From Siphonodentalium dalli (Eukaryota > Mollusca > Scaphopoda > Gadilida > Siphonodentaliidae), in contig CP136061.1 in assembly GCA_032622095.1 (NCBI GenBank), positions 87,102,983-87,166,982 of the forward strand: a stretch of DNA of 64,000 nt, written 5' to 3'. The position numbers and the translations under genes are program-made. How positions within the stretch are numbered: position 1 is the stretch's first letter; each line of letters starts with the position of its first letter. Below the pieces are notes generated by a model that worked only from the letters and a program-made list of their open reading frames with translations, did no database searches and was not told the DNA's origin. Shown here one piece after another: positions 21,760-29,705 of this stretch.

Positions 21760-22349
21760 CTTTGAATGCAGAATAAAAATTGTTCACGGCCGTGTTTGAA
21801 CATATATTACGATTGCGCGGGCGGTAGAGAAAGCACATGTCGCATTGACGTTAAAATGACAAATGCTCCCTGACGTTGTGTTTCTTTTCAGTGCATTATC
21901 TGTTAGTTTCACCATTTCGATATGATATAGATTAAATTCATGATAGTATATGCAATTAATTAAGATATTTTAACATATGAATTCATCTTCGTTCATAAAC
22001 GATGACCAAGTAAAGTTATCGATTGTAATGATGAAGAAAAATGTTCAGTATGTTTTCTTGTGTTCAGTTTTATGTATAAAATATGTACATCTCCAAAAAC
22101 AAAACTAGAAAAACATTCCATATTTTCCTAACGAGGTAACAAATATATCAATCATGTGTACCAAATAATAGATAATGATCTAACGAAATAAAAAACATTT
22201 GTTTGATCGCTATGCAATAATGATCAAGAAAAATATGAATGCTGATCCGTCTCTGAAAAAACACAACGCCAGGAAACATTTGTCAATTTTAACGTCAATG
22301 CGACATGTGATTTCTCTACCGCCCGTGTCAAATGTATAAAAATATTTTC
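21757..22349. promoter_or_regulatory. Bidirectional promoter region, copy B
   Basis: Direct repeat of 20150-20739 with only scattered differences. Its inverted blocks (21816-21880 and 22262-22327) pair better than in copy A because both retain GGGCGGTAGAGAAA / TTTCTCTACCGCCC. TATAAAAATATTTTC at 22335-22349 lies 40 nt before the plus-strand ATG. A TATA-like element on the minus strand (ATATATG, ~21800-21806) serves the 62-residue gene. Confidence 0.8.
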
Positions 22350-22374
22350 ACTTTTTCAGTGAACTTCATTCATT

Positions 22375-22725
22375 ATGCCGTCTCTAAAGAAATTTTTCAA
22401 GAAGCTATGGAGGAAGAGAGATTCGTCAGAGGAGACGAAAATCAGAACCTATAGGAAATGGCAGGATTCTCCTGAACAAAAGGTGGTGCAGAAACAGATG
22501 TTAACAGATTTTCTGGCTCGGCGACGACCATCGGCTGAAGTATGTGATCAAGAACCAAGCAATCTTGATCTCGTGGAGATCTTGTCACAGATCTCGAAGA
22601 AAGATCTGTGCAATGCAGCAATTGACAGCTTCGCTCAGGCTGCTGCGGCGCACAGATCAAACCCTACTTGGTCTGTGACAATTAATCCCAACGGGATATA
22701 TCCTGATTTGGCAGAATTTTTATGA
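22375..22725 (+). CDS. Protein of unknown function with a basic amphipathic N-terminus (left arm gene 4)
   Basis: 116 residues. The N-terminus MPSLKKFFKKLWRKRD alternates bulky hydrophobic and Lys/Arg residues, like membrane-active or nuclear-targeting helices. The middle is helical and mixed-charge; residues ~66-93 (LVEILSQISKKDLCNAAIDS and an AQAAAAH stretch) are probably helical too. No known family recognised, and no similarity to the 162-residue protein that occupies the same slot in the other cassette. It follows promoter copy B and ends 18 nt before a histone-type hairpin. Confidence 0.8.
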   Translation: MPSLKKFFKKLWRKRDSSEETKIRTYRKWQDSPEQKVVQKQMLTDFLARRRPSAEVCDQEPSNLDLVEILSQISKKDLCNAAIDSFAQAAAAHRSNPTWSVTINPNGIYPDLAEFL

Positions 22726-22743
22726 ATTCTGGAAAAGAAAAAC

Positions 22744-22759
22744 GGCCCTTTTCAGGGCC
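22744..22759 (+). terminator. Histone-type 3'-end stem-loop of the 116-residue gene
   Basis: GGCCCTTTTCAGGGCC preceded by AAAAAC and followed by ACCCACATT, which is the closest of the five to the classical histone flanks (ACCCA after the stem). It lies 18 nt after the TGA. Confidence 0.8.
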
Positions 22760-22833
22760 ACCCACATTCCCCAAAAAGGTTACTCTTTCATAGCTGAAAA
22801 AAACAAAACAAAACACGATTGTTCAATTCATAA

Positions 22834-22839
22834 TTTATT
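22834..22839 (-). terminator. Poly(A) signal of the zinc-knuckle gene
   Basis: AATAAA on the minus strand about 32 nt after the stop at 22871. This gene, unlike its four left-arm neighbours, has a conventional polyadenylation signal and no hairpin. Confidence 0.6.
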
Positions 22840-22870
22840 CACAATATAATTTTCAAATGTTTGTATCGAT

Positions 22871-23446
22871 TCATTTATCTGTTTTTGGAATGTAGAATTG
22901 TCTCAGCTTCTTTTTCTTGGAAGTTTTCTTGGAATTTTCAAAATCTGGATGCTTATCTTCAGATTTGTTCTGTGAATCATTCGTAGGATCAACAGGTCGG
23001 GGTTGTTTGAAAACATCTGATGTTGTAGACATCTCTTCAGTTTTGATAACTGCATTTTGTTCTTGTATTGTTACTGCTTGTAGACTTTTTTGTATAGTTT
23101 TCACATTTTTTTTGTCGTCGAAATCTGTTTTACATTGGAAGGACCAATGGGAGTCTTGTCCGCATTTGTAACAGTAACCATATGGTGGTTTCCAATTTTT
23201 ATCAGCTTTGTTTTTCTCTTTTTTCTCTTGCCATTGCATTTTGTTACAAAATTTAAACAAATCAGTAGAGATCTGTCTCAATTCGACAAGATTATCTTGA
23301 ATTTTTCTAGTCTGTAGTAGTGTAGATTCTTCTTTATGCAGCTCAATATAGCTCTCTTCAATAACTGCAGGCCTTGGTCTTTTTCTAACAATATCTTCTT
23401 CGCTGGCGGAGTCGTCTGAAACAGGTCTTTTGATTCTCTTAAACAT
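22871..23446 (-). CDS. CCHC zinc-knuckle protein, divergent from the polymerase
   Basis: 191 residues. Residues 1-32 are identical to the start of the DNA polymerase and include basic clusters (KRIKRP, RKRPRP) that could act as a nuclear signal, between acidic patches. Residues ~40-83 are helical and charged. A single retroviral-type zinc knuckle follows with Cys92, Cys95, His100 and Cys105 (CX2CX4HX4C) in CYKCGQDSHWSFQC. The tail is polar and ends in a Lys-rich stretch (KKTSKKKKLRQ). Zinc knuckles bind single-stranded nucleic acid, so a replication or packaging role is possible; the function is inference. It shares the palindromic promoter with the polymerase. Confidence 0.85.
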   Translation of the reverse strand: MFKRIKRPVSDDSASEEDIVRKRPRPAVIEESYIELHKEESTLLQTRKIQDNLVELRQISTDLFKFCNKMQWQEKKEKNKADKNWKPPYGYCYKCGQDSHWSFQCKTDFDDKKNVKTIQKSLQAVTIQEQNAVIKTEEMSTTSDVFKQPRPVDPTNDSQNKSEDKHPDFENSKKTSKKKKLRQFYIPKTDK

Positions 23447-23752
23447 TTTTGTCTTGAGTTTTTGTCAGCAAAAAATATTGCGACTGGCTTCTTCGGAGTT
23501 GAAGTGTAAAGTGTATAATTACACAATTTTAACACCTGCTTTTATAGCAGTGACTGCTATAAAAGCAAGTGTAAAATTGTGTAATTATACACTTTACACT
23601 TCAACTCCGAAGAAGCCAGTCGCAATATTTTTTGCTGACAAAAACTCAAGACAAAAATGTTTAAGAGAATCAAAAGACCTGTTTCAGACGACTCCGCCAG
23701 CGAAGAAGATATTGTTAGAAAAAGACCAAGGCCTGCAGTTATTGAAGAGAGC
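23351..23752. promoter_or_regulatory. 402-bp near-perfect palindromic bidirectional promoter
   Basis: Axis near 23552. Two TATA boxes in mirror positions (TTTTATA 23540-23546 for the minus gene, TATAAAA 23558-23564 for the plus gene) lie 11 bp apart. Both 5' leaders and the first 32 codons of both divergent genes are inside the arms. The only clear arm differences lie near the centre (AACACCTGC against ACACTTGC). ATGs are about 93 nt beyond each TATA box. Confidence 0.9.
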
Positions 23753-26700
23753 GAAATGGAAACTGATGAGGCAGAAAGTGAAGAGAGCGATATGGAAACT
23801 GATGAGGCAGAAAGTGAAGAGAGCGATATGGAAACTGATGAGGCAGAAAGTGAAGAGAGCGATATGGAAACTGATGGAGGCGAAAGTGAAGAAAGTTCTA
23901 GTGATGGTCAGATTGGACGCGGTCGAAGACAGAATAGAGAAATTGGTGGGAAGAGAAAGAGAAGTCTGGCTAGAGAGCGTGTTGTGTTCAATCCAACAAA
24001 ATATTTCAAATTGGAGCTGAACTCGGAGAAATTTTCCAGAAAATTTAAATCAGCATCACGACAATTTGGTGTGAAATTCGAGAAATTTACAGATCCAATC
24101 GAAAACATTCCAGAGATATTTGAGAAGTTGACAGAAGAATTGAAACAGAAATGTTCAGCAAATGAGAAGACAAGAATCAGAGTTACGATAAATCATCCAG
24201 GACTTGATATGAACATTTTCATTCCATTCACAAAAGCCAGTGAATTGAATGGTGAGACACTCATGGATAATATTCAAAATGTGGTTCAATCAAATGCAGA
24301 CTTTACAATTCATGACGGTGCACTCAATTTCGAAATCTTCGTTACAGATATTCCGGAAGGTGGTACACGACACTCACTACATTATGGACCATTTGCAGAC
24401 AAGAACAAGCTTACAAAAGTGAAAAGAAGTATTGTCCGGATTGAAAATGCTGATGATGTTATGTGTATGGCAAGATCTATTGTCGTCGGAATGTGTAAGG
24501 CAGATAGTGATGGATCTGCGTGCTGGTCAAAGAAATGGAAAAGAATAAGACAATCAATATACACAGCACAAACAGATGCAGCAAAAAATCTACTCAACCG
24601 TGCTGGTATTCCACACGATACAGTTTGCAGTATCAATGAGTTCCACAAGATTCAAGAAATATTGTATCCAGAATATGTTGTGAAAATTCACAATGAATTT
24701 GCTGGCGCTGGATTTCTATTTGAACCTGCAGAAATGTGTTCGGAGAGCAAATGTGTACACATCTACTACAACAACAATCACTTCGACACCATAACATCAA
24801 TCAAAGGATTTCTAGGCACCAGCTACTACTGCGAATTCTGTGACATTGGATTCAAAAGTCGTGGCGATCATCGATGCAGATTTGTTTGTGCATGCTGGTC
24901 ATTGACACAGTGTAATTTCACAAATTTGGTGAAGTGTAGAACGTGTCGACGATCATTCAGAAGTAAATCTTGTTTCGACAACCATTTGAAGACGGAAGGA
25001 AAACAGAAAAGAAAAATATGTGATTTGGTTCAACTATGCAACATTTGTGATGAAGAATTTCTCATCAATAAATCAAACAGACATATATGTGCGGGGTTGA
25101 AGAAATGCAAACATTGCAAAGAAATCGTTGAAGCAGATCACAGGTGCTACATTCCAAAATATGAATCACCGGAAAAGAAACCTGCAAAGATTCCATATGT
25201 ATTCTTTGACTTTGAATGCAGACAAGACACAGGTGTTCATATTCCAAACTTCTGTGTTGCACATACCGCTTGTGGAGATTGCATGTGCAAACCAATCGAA
25301 GAAAAATGTGAAACATGCGGACCGGATTCCAGAGAATTTGTATTCAAGGGTGACAACGTTTTAACAGACTTCACAAACTGGTTATTCCATCAAGATCACA
25401 AAGGATGTGTTGCAATAGCACATAATGCTCAGGGGTACGATGCACAGTTTCTACTTCAAGCACTCATACAAAGTGGAATTCATAAACCAGAACTGATCAT
25501 GAATGGAAACAAAATTCTCAGTTTAAAATGCAACAGCGTGAAAGTTATTGATTCTCTGAGTTTTCTGATGATGCCGCTTTCAAAATTTCCACAAACTTTT
25601 CAGCTGAATGAGATGGCAAAAGGACACTTTCCACATTGGGCGAATTCACCAAAGTTTCAAAATTACATTGGACATTACTTGGCTTCTGATTACTACAAAC
25701 CAGACATGATGAGCGTGGAAAATCGAGAGAAATTCTTTGAATGGTACAATGAGAAAATAGAAAATTATGCGATATTCAACTTCCAAGAAGAGATAGAGAA
25801 GTACTGCAAATCAGACGTGGATATTCTTCGCCGTGGATGTGGAAAATTCAGGAAATACATATTGGAAACAGAACAGATTGACCCGTTCATTGAGTCAATA
25901 ACATTGGCACAAGTTTGCAATTTGGCATGGAGGAAGAATTCAATGCCAGAGAAAACAATTGGAATCATTCCAGATGGTGGATACCCATGTGCTAAAAACT
26001 ATTCCATGAAAGCGATACGTTGGCTTCAACATATATCATTGTCACGTATGATAACAATCAAGCATGCTTTGAATGGAGGAGAAATCAAGATTGGTGGACA
26101 CTACGTCGATGGATATGAGGAAGCCACAAGAACAGTTTTTGAGATGAATGGATGTCTGTTTCATGGATGTCCAAAATGTTACAACAACAGACAATACAAG
26201 AATCCCTATACGATGCTCACCATGGAAGAATTATATACAAGAACCCAACAGAAGAAAGATGAACTGGAAAGTCTTGGTTACAGAGTTGAATCAATTTGGG
26301 AGCATCAGATCGACGAAAGAATGAAATCGGATGTGAAATTCAAACAACAAATGGAATCTTTCTACAAACATCGAGACCCTATTTTGCCAAGAGAAGCATT
26401 GTTTGGTGGACGTACAAATGCCATCAAATTGTACGAGGAAATTGATCAAGATTCCACAAAAGAAATCAAGTTCATCGATGTGTGTTCGTTGTATCCATTT
26501 TGCAACAAATATAAATTCTACCCTGTTGGACATCCAGAAATTTTGAGCCAAGAGCAGATCGATCAAGAACACATTAGAGACTATGCGGGGCTTGTTAAAT
26601 GTACAATTTTACCATCATCGAAATTGTATATTCCAGTTCTACCGATTCATTGTAACAAGAAAATGGTTTTTACTCTGTGCAACACTTGTGCCATCAATGA

Positions 26701-27730
26701 GAACGAGGCATGTAACCATTCAGAAGAAGATCGAGCTATAACCGGAGTGTGGACCACGCCAGAATTATTCAAAGCAATGGATGTTGGCTACAAAATACTT
26801 GATGTGTACCAAATTTGGCATTGGACAGATTGGACAGATGAAATATACAAATCCTATATCGATAAACATCTAAAGATCAAACAGGAATGTAGTGGTTATC
26901 CATTTGGTGTTGAGACAGAAGAACAGAAACAAAAGTTTGTACAGGATTATTATGCAGCTGAGGGTATAAATTTGGAGAACATCGAGAAGAATCCAGGAAA
27001 ACGTCAAATATCTAAAATTATGATTAATTGTATATGGGGTAAGAATGCACAAAGAAATCTTATGTCAAAAACAGAGTATGTGGATAAACCATCACGTTAT
27101 TTTGAATTGCTTACTAGTAACAATATAATTGTTCAAAATGTTACACTTCTTGATGGTGACAAATTCATTCTGGTAAATTATGTTGACATCTTAGATAATA
27201 TTGAACCTCATCATTCAGCAAATGTTGTTGTTGCTTCTTTTGTTACAGCGTATGCAAGATTACAATTGTATAAAGTTTTAGAAAAACTTGGAGATAGAGT
27301 GCTGTATTTTGATACAGACAGCTGTATGTATGTCAGTGATCCATCAAAGAAGAACATCAAAACTATCGAAGGAAGATTGGGGAAATGGAGCGACGAACAT
27401 CCAGATGCAAAGATTGTCAAATTTGTTGGACTTGGGCCAAAGAACTACGGATATGAATACATCAAAGATGGGGTAAGATACACCAAATGTAAGGTAAAAG
27501 GTATCACTCTTGATTACAGCACAAGTCAAAAAGTTAATTTTGAAACAATGGTACAATGTGTTAATGATCGTGAAAATTTCAAAACTGTTGTTGAGTATCC
27601 TTCCAGAATTAAAAGACAAAAGAACCATCAATTGATTAGTGAGTGTCAAACCAAAACTTTCAGATCGGTGTACACAAAACGAAAACTCGTCAATGGTATT
27701 CATACATACCCATACGGATGGAGATGTTGA
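23657..27730 (+). CDS. POLB: Protein-primed family B DNA polymerase (Polinton pPolB)
   Basis: 1357 residues; replicates the element from protein-primed ends. Residues 1-32 are shared with the divergent zinc-knuckle protein. Residues ~33-80 are four acidic 12-residue repeats (SDMETDEAESEE). Paired Cys/His clusters at about 392-500 (CEFC, CRTC, CNIC, CKHC) look like zinc-binding modules. The 3'-5' exonuclease has DFE at 518-520, HNAQGYD at 589-595 and YCKSD at 716-720. Polymerase motifs are DVCSLYP 941-947, KIMINCIWGKN 1120-1130 and YFDTDS 1217-1222; a KVKGIT-type motif follows near the C-terminus. All catalytic acidic residues are present, so the enzyme should be active. A mirror-image TATA box drives it. 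The length is at the upper end for Polintons because of the acidic N-terminus. Confidence 0.97.
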   Translation: MFKRIKRPVSDDSASEEDIVRKRPRPAVIEESEMETDEAESEESDMETDEAESEESDMETDEAESEESDMETDGGESEESSSDGQIGRGRRQNREIGGKRKRSLARERVVFNPTKYFKLELNSEKFSRKFKSASRQFGVKFEKFTDPIENIPEIFEKLTEELKQKCSANEKTRIRVTINHPGLDMNIFIPFTKASELNGETLMDNIQNVVQSNADFTIHDGALNFEIFVTDIPEGGTRHSLHYGPFADKNKLTKVKRSIVRIENADDVMCMARSIVVGMCKADSDGSACWSKKWKRIRQSIYTAQTDAAKNLLNRAGIPHDTVCSINEFHKIQEILYPEYVVKIHNEFAGAGFLFEPAEMCSESKCVHIYYNNNHFDTITSIKGFLGTSYYCEFCDIGFKSRGDHRCRFVCACWSLTQCNFTNLVKCRTCRRSFRSKSCFDNHLKTEGKQKRKICDLVQLCNICDEEFLINKSNRHICAGLKKCKHCKEIVEADHRCYIPKYESPEKKPAKIPYVFFDFECRQDTGVHIPNFCVAHTACGDCMCKPIEEKCETCGPDSREFVFKGDNVLTDFTNWLFHQDHKGCVAIAHNAQGYDAQFLLQALIQSGIHKPELIMNGNKILSLKCNSVKVIDSLSFLMMPLSKFPQTFQLNEMAKGHFPHWANSPKFQNYIGHYLASDYYKPDMMSVENREKFFEWYNEKIENYAIFNFQEEIEKYCKSDVDILRRGCGKFRKYILETEQIDPFIESITLAQVCNLAWRKNSMPEKTIGIIPDGGYPCAKNYSMKAIRWLQHISLSRMITIKHALNGGEIKIGGHYVDGYEEATRTVFEMNGCLFHGCPKCYNNRQYKNPYTMLTMEELYTRTQQKKDELESLGYRVESIWEHQIDERMKSDVKFKQQMESFYKHRDPILPREALFGGRTNAIKLYEEIDQDSTKEIKFIDVCSLYPFCNKYKFYPVGHPEILSQEQIDQEHIRDYAGLVKCTILPSSKLYIPVLPIHCNKKMVFTLCNTCAINENEACNHSEEDRAITGVWTTPELFKAMDVGYKILDVYQIWHWTDWTDEIYKSYIDKHLKIKQECSGYPFGVETEEQKQKFVQDYYAAEGINLENIEKNPGKRQISKIMINCIWGKNAQRNLMSKTEYVDKPSRYFELLTSNNIIVQNVTLLDGDKFILVNYVDILDNIEPHHSANVVVASFVTAYARLQLYKVLEKLGDRVLYFDTDSCMYVSDPSKKNIKTIEGRLGKWSDEHPDAKIVKFVGLGPKNYGYEYIKDGVRYTKCKVKGITLDYSTSQKVNFETMVQCVNDRENFKTVVEYPSRIKRQKNHQLISECQTKTFRSVYTKRKLVNGIHTYPYGWRC
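23753..23896 (+). repeat. 36-bp in-frame tandem repeat in the polymerase gene
   Basis: Four copies of a 36-bp unit (GATATGGAAACTGATGAGGC...) encoding an acidic 12-residue repeat. The array starts exactly where the 402-bp palindrome stops. Confidence 0.9.
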
Positions 27731-27746
27731 GTCATTTCATGTCAAG

Positions 27747-28343
27747 ATGTTGGCAGGAGTAGTACCTCCAGAAATTGCTGAGAAGATTTATGGATATTTG
27801 GTGGCACAGTCAACGCTTATTCCAGAGATAAAGAAGGAATTACAAGAAGTCTGGTTTGAAAGAGAAAAGAAAGCAATACTACGATGCTGTGATGTCGGCG
27901 AATGTTTACAGAGATTGGCCTATCTTGAGTCAAGTATATCTTCTCATTTCTCTCAAAAATATATTGAATCATTTATTAAATTCAAAACATTTTTTCTCAT
28001 TGAAAAAATATCTGATTTTTGGACATTTGGTGCTGATCAACACCATTTAGATATAGATTTAGGAACTTTTGATGAACATGACTATATTCATTATACAAAG
28101 TATGATGATCATTTACCTCTTGATGGGGGAACTTTTGAATCAGTTCCTAGGATCTATGGGTATTTGTTAACAAAAAAAATGTCAACATATGCAAAAATTA
28201 AAAACATTTTGGGGGATGATTTTTTTATTTACAGAACAAAGCACAGAAGAATAGAAGACTATGATGATTGGATTATTGAAATGTATGGAAATATTTACAG
28301 CTTTGGAGATTTCGGTTTAAAAACTAAATTCACACGTCGTTAA
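27747..28343 (+). CDS. Protein of unknown function with an F-box-like start
   Basis: 198 residues if started at the first ATG after the polymerase stop (17 nt gap); the frame stays open upstream to 27639, inside the polymerase gene. The N-terminus VVPPEIAEKIYGYL resembles the first helix of F-box motifs, which recruit substrates to ubiquitin ligases. The match is short and could be chance. The rest is acidic and aromatic-rich (LDIDLGTFDEHDYIHYTKYD) without a recognised domain. It lies between the polymerase and the packaging ATPase on the same strand. Confidence 0.75.
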   Translation: MLAGVVPPEIAEKIYGYLVAQSTLIPEIKKELQEVWFEREKKAILRCCDVGECLQRLAYLESSISSHFSQKYIESFIKFKTFFLIEKISDFWTFGADQHHLDIDLGTFDEHDYIHYTKYDDHLPLDGGTFESVPRIYGYLLTKKMSTYAKIKNILGDDFFIYRTKHRRIEDYDDWIIEMYGNIYSFGDFGLKTKFTRR

Positions 28344-28376
28344 GTTCACTCTCTGATTAGACATCAAAGTGACAAC

Positions 28377-29027
28377 ATGGAAGAATCTTTACTTTTCCAA
28401 CATCCGTGTAATTTCTTTATCAGCGGACCTAGTGGATCAGGTAAAACAGAATTTGTTAAAAAAGTTATTGAATTTAAACACGATTTATTCCAAACACCAC
28501 CAAAGAAAATAGTTTGGTGTTACAAAGAATGGCAAGACACATACAATCGTATAAAAGAAATTGATAACGTTAAGTTTATCGATGGTATTCCAGACGATGA
28601 TGAGGAAATTGTATCAGATAAATCATTTCCTCATCTTGTTGTTTTCGATGACATGATGGGGGAACAAGATGAAGACAAAATAATGCTTTGGTTTACTAGA
28701 AAAGGTCATCATCGAAATGCTTCAATAATTTACATTACTCAAAACATGTTCCAAAAATCAAAAAGTAGCAGAACTATAAGTTTGAATGCACACTACATGG
28801 TTTTATTTCAAAGCGTTCGAGATAAAAATCAAATAAAAGTTTTGGCTCATCAAATGCAAACCAATCATTTGAAACAAGCATACGAAGATGCAACTTCAAT
28901 AAATCATGGATATATTTTAGTAGATTTTCATCCTAGAACAGAAAATTATTTGCGAATTAGAACTGATATTTTCCATAAATGGTTGACAGCTAATGACCGA
29001 GGTCCTGTCATATATTCAAAAGTATAA
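28377..29027 (+). CDS. ATP: A32-like genome-packaging ATPase (FtsK-HerA superfamily)
   Basis: 216 residues. Walker A GPSGSGKT at 17-24, Walker B HLVVFDD at 86-92, and a sensor-type ITQNMF near 119-124. The size and motif order match the packaging ATPases of Polintons, virophages and related viruses, which drive DNA into the capsid. No membrane segment. The reading frame is intact; 33 nt separate it from the preceding gene. Assignment to the family is secure; the packaging role is by analogy. Confidence 0.95.
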   Translation: MEESLLFQHPCNFFISGPSGSGKTEFVKKVIEFKHDLFQTPPKKIVWCYKEWQDTYNRIKEIDNVKFIDGIPDDDEEIVSDKSFPHLVVFDDMMGEQDEDKIMLWFTRKGHHRNASIIYITQNMFQKSKSSRTISLNAHYMVLFQSVRDKNQIKVLAHQMQTNHLKQAYEDATSINHGYILVDFHPRTENYLRIRTDIFHKWLTANDRGPVIYSKV

Positions 29028-29061
29028 ATTCAGTTGTTGTTATTTTTTTCATTTTAGAACC

Positions 29062-29649
29062 ATGTCGTCCACCGAGATGTTTAGTCGTGATGAACTGTCA
29101 CAAATTATAAATTTCTTCACTTTTGCAGCTGAATTATTTCTTGAAAATGATTGGAAATTACCATCACAGACAAAAAAGTTTTTTCAGAGAAATAAAAATG
29201 TTCTTAAAAAAATCTCTGATCGATCAACTGATATGGAAACAAAACGCAAATTAATTTTACAACGAGGTGGTAGTGGGTTTCTTGGAGGAGTTTTAATTAG
29301 AAGTCTTTTGAAAAATTCATTTGAACAAACTGGTAGACAATCTAAAAGTAAATCAAAGGTTTCTCCAAAACGTTCAAAGATTACTCGGAAGCAAACACAA
29401 CAAAGAGGTAATCAAAAAGAATCTAAACGTAAAACAAAGCTTTCTCTAAATCATTCAAAGTTTACACCGATGCAAACTCAACAAAATCAACATTCTAAAT
29501 TTACACCTATACCTTCTCAGCAGAACCCTCAACATCAACCGTTACAAAAAAAACCAGTTATTGATCTTGAATTTTCAAAATTTATGCCGTTGTCTGATGC
29601 ATCGAAATCTGCATTCGAAGCTTTAGAATGGTTCAATCCGAAAAGATAA
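29062..29649 (+). CDS. Basic virion-type protein with a possible protease site
   Basis: 195 residues from the ATG at 29062; an in-frame ATG at 28993 would overlap the ATPase and is less likely. A pyrimidine tract ending in TTTTAG lies four bases before this ATG. The N-terminal ~55 residues are helical. LQRGGSGFLGG at 66-76 resembles adenain cleavage sites (xxGG followed by a small or hydrophobic residue), followed by LIRSLL. The rest is Lys/Gln-rich with repeats of HSKFTP-like words, typical of DNA-condensing core proteins. Probably a virion core protein comparable to adenovirus core proteins; inference from position and composition. Confidence 0.75.
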   Translation: MSSTEMFSRDELSQIINFFTFAAELFLENDWKLPSQTKKFFQRNKNVLKKISDRSTDMETKRKLILQRGGSGFLGGVLIRSLLKNSFEQTGRQSKSKSKVSPKRSKITRKQTQQRGNQKESKRKTKLSLNHSKFTPMQTQQNQHSKFTPIPSQQNPQHQPLQKKPVIDLEFSKFMPLSDASKSAFEALEWFNPKR

Positions 29650-29705
29650 AAGATGAAACATATAATTTTTCTGCTCATTTTGAGACAACTACTTAGACTG
29701 TGAAG

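Noticed and set aside
21578-21838. 86-codon minus-strand frame over the 62-residue gene
   Set aside because: Its start lies upstream of the TATA-like element of promoter copy B, whereas the 62-residue start aligns with the OTU-like start in copy A.
19685-22725. LxCxE-type retinoblastoma-binding motif in left-arm proteins
   Set aside because: Looked for because some small DNA viruses have it in early proteins; only partial matches such as LRCLR and DLCNA are present.
23430-24020. 196-codon plus-strand frame overlapping the polymerase start
   Set aside because: Reads the palindrome and the 36-bp repeat in another frame; the polymerase frame has the family motifs.
27639-27746. Longer start for the 198-residue gene inside the polymerase gene
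   Set aside because: Would overlap the polymerase C-terminus in another frame; the first ATG after the stop is simpler.
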